From: Herpetosiphon giganteus
GTDB lineage: Bacteria; Chloroflexota; Chloroflexia; Chloroflexales; Herpetosiphonaceae
Reading direction: 5' to 3'
NCBI RefSeq assembly: GCF_016907925.1
Contig: NZ_JAFBCZ010000015.1
Coordinates: 62,001-126,000, forward strand
Length of the DNA stretch: 64,000 bases
This document shows positions 63,843 through 64,000 of this stretch, piece by piece; the stretch's first letter is position 1; every line of letters starts with the position of its first letter. Both the position numbers and the translations under genes were made by a program. The notes beneath the pieces are model-generated. The model did no database searches. It was not told where the DNA came from and saw nothing but the letters and a program-made list of their open reading frames with translations.

Positions 63843-64000
63843 TCAGCAGTCGGCCCAAGCCTTAAGCTGGCCATTAATCATCAAACTGCTCATTTCGTTG
63901 CACGTTGGCGTTGGCGATTTTTTGCTGCCCTTGTATGTGCAAGCCTTGGGTGGCTCGCCGCAAGTTATTGGTAATTTGGTTGGCTTGGGCGCAGCATTTG
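63829..64000 (+). CDS. MFS transporter, N-terminus only
   Basis: The ATG at 63829 overlaps the previous stop by 14 bases and gives MSTHNQQSAQALSWPLIIKL and then ISLHVGVGDFLLPLYVQALG, continuing past the window end. The first helix and LPLYVQALGGSP resemble the start of drug-export MFS proteins. Only 57 codons are visible, so the subfamily is not assigned. Confidence 0.65.
   Translation, partial: MSTHNQQSAQALSWPLIIKLLISLHVGVGDFLLPLYVQALGGSPQVIGNLVGLGAAF

Noticed and set aside
1-64000. tRNA and rRNA genes
   Set aside because: No cloverleaf with a TTCGA-type arm and CCA-proximal stem, and no conserved rRNA stretch, was noticed by eye; a covariance-model scan would be decisive.

Overview
The window looks like chromosomal DNA of a filamentous Chloroflexota bacterium, most probably Herpetosiphon or a close relative. 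This is inferred from mid-range GC, codon habits (CAA, TTG, GGC and AGC preferred), secreted proteins with a Chloroflexota-style W-GGL-FG-P repeat, a Thr/Pro-rich surface protein with an LP-type C-terminal tail, very large multi-domain signalling proteins, and intergenic islands of degenerate short repeats. No rRNA, tRNA, transposase, phage gene or CRISPR array was found.

Layout. 1-1970: end of a MacA/MacB-like export operon on the minus strand. 2322-10442: a minus-strand cluster matching the uncharacterised STM4011-STM4015 gene set: two radical SAM proteins, an alkaline-phosphatase-superfamily hydrolase, an ATP-grasp protein, and four tandem LRR-like STM4015 paralogues. This is the best candidate for an undescribed system. 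10517-12154: AspT/YidE-type transporter. 12793-17527: two SDR oxidoreductases, a secreted M23-like protein with six C-terminal repeats, a stand-alone LuxR-type HTH, and an HTH protein fused to a concanavalin-like domain. 17685-20221: MerR regulator with a MerR-type divergent promoter, DsbA-like protein and a coiled-coil membrane protein. 20785-23159: MFS permease and LacI regulator around a shared operator. 23220-28458: slipin/NfeD pair, class A beta-lactamase-like protein, and an HD-GYP response regulator. 28461-32597: giant hybrid histidine kinase. 32882-35447: lipoprotein, PlsC, and a J-domain protein with a concanavalin-like tail.

35616-40360: FtsX-type ABC exporter and K+/H+ antiporter operon. 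40407-41861: YbjN-like protein and two small tandem paralogues. 42269-45270: DusB, an acetyltransferase and a flavin monooxygenase. 45454-50737: surface protein and a tandem-cyclase/AAA/TPR protein. 50834-53733: YedK, GT2 glycosyltransferase and a cysteine-desulfurase-like enzyme. 53964-56561: secreted repeat protein and isocitrate dehydrogenase. 56736-64000: kinase/AAA/GAF/GGDEF protein, FtsW/RodA, a small membrane protein and the start of an MFS gene.

Several signalling outputs meet in one region: c-di-GMP synthesis (GGDEF) and probable turnover (HD-GYP), cyclic nucleotide synthesis, His-Asp phosphorelay and Ser/Thr kinase. Gene starts were chosen by Shine-Dalgarno position where the longest reading frame overran a neighbour or lacked a ribosome site. 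All family names come from reading motifs by eye; no database search was run.
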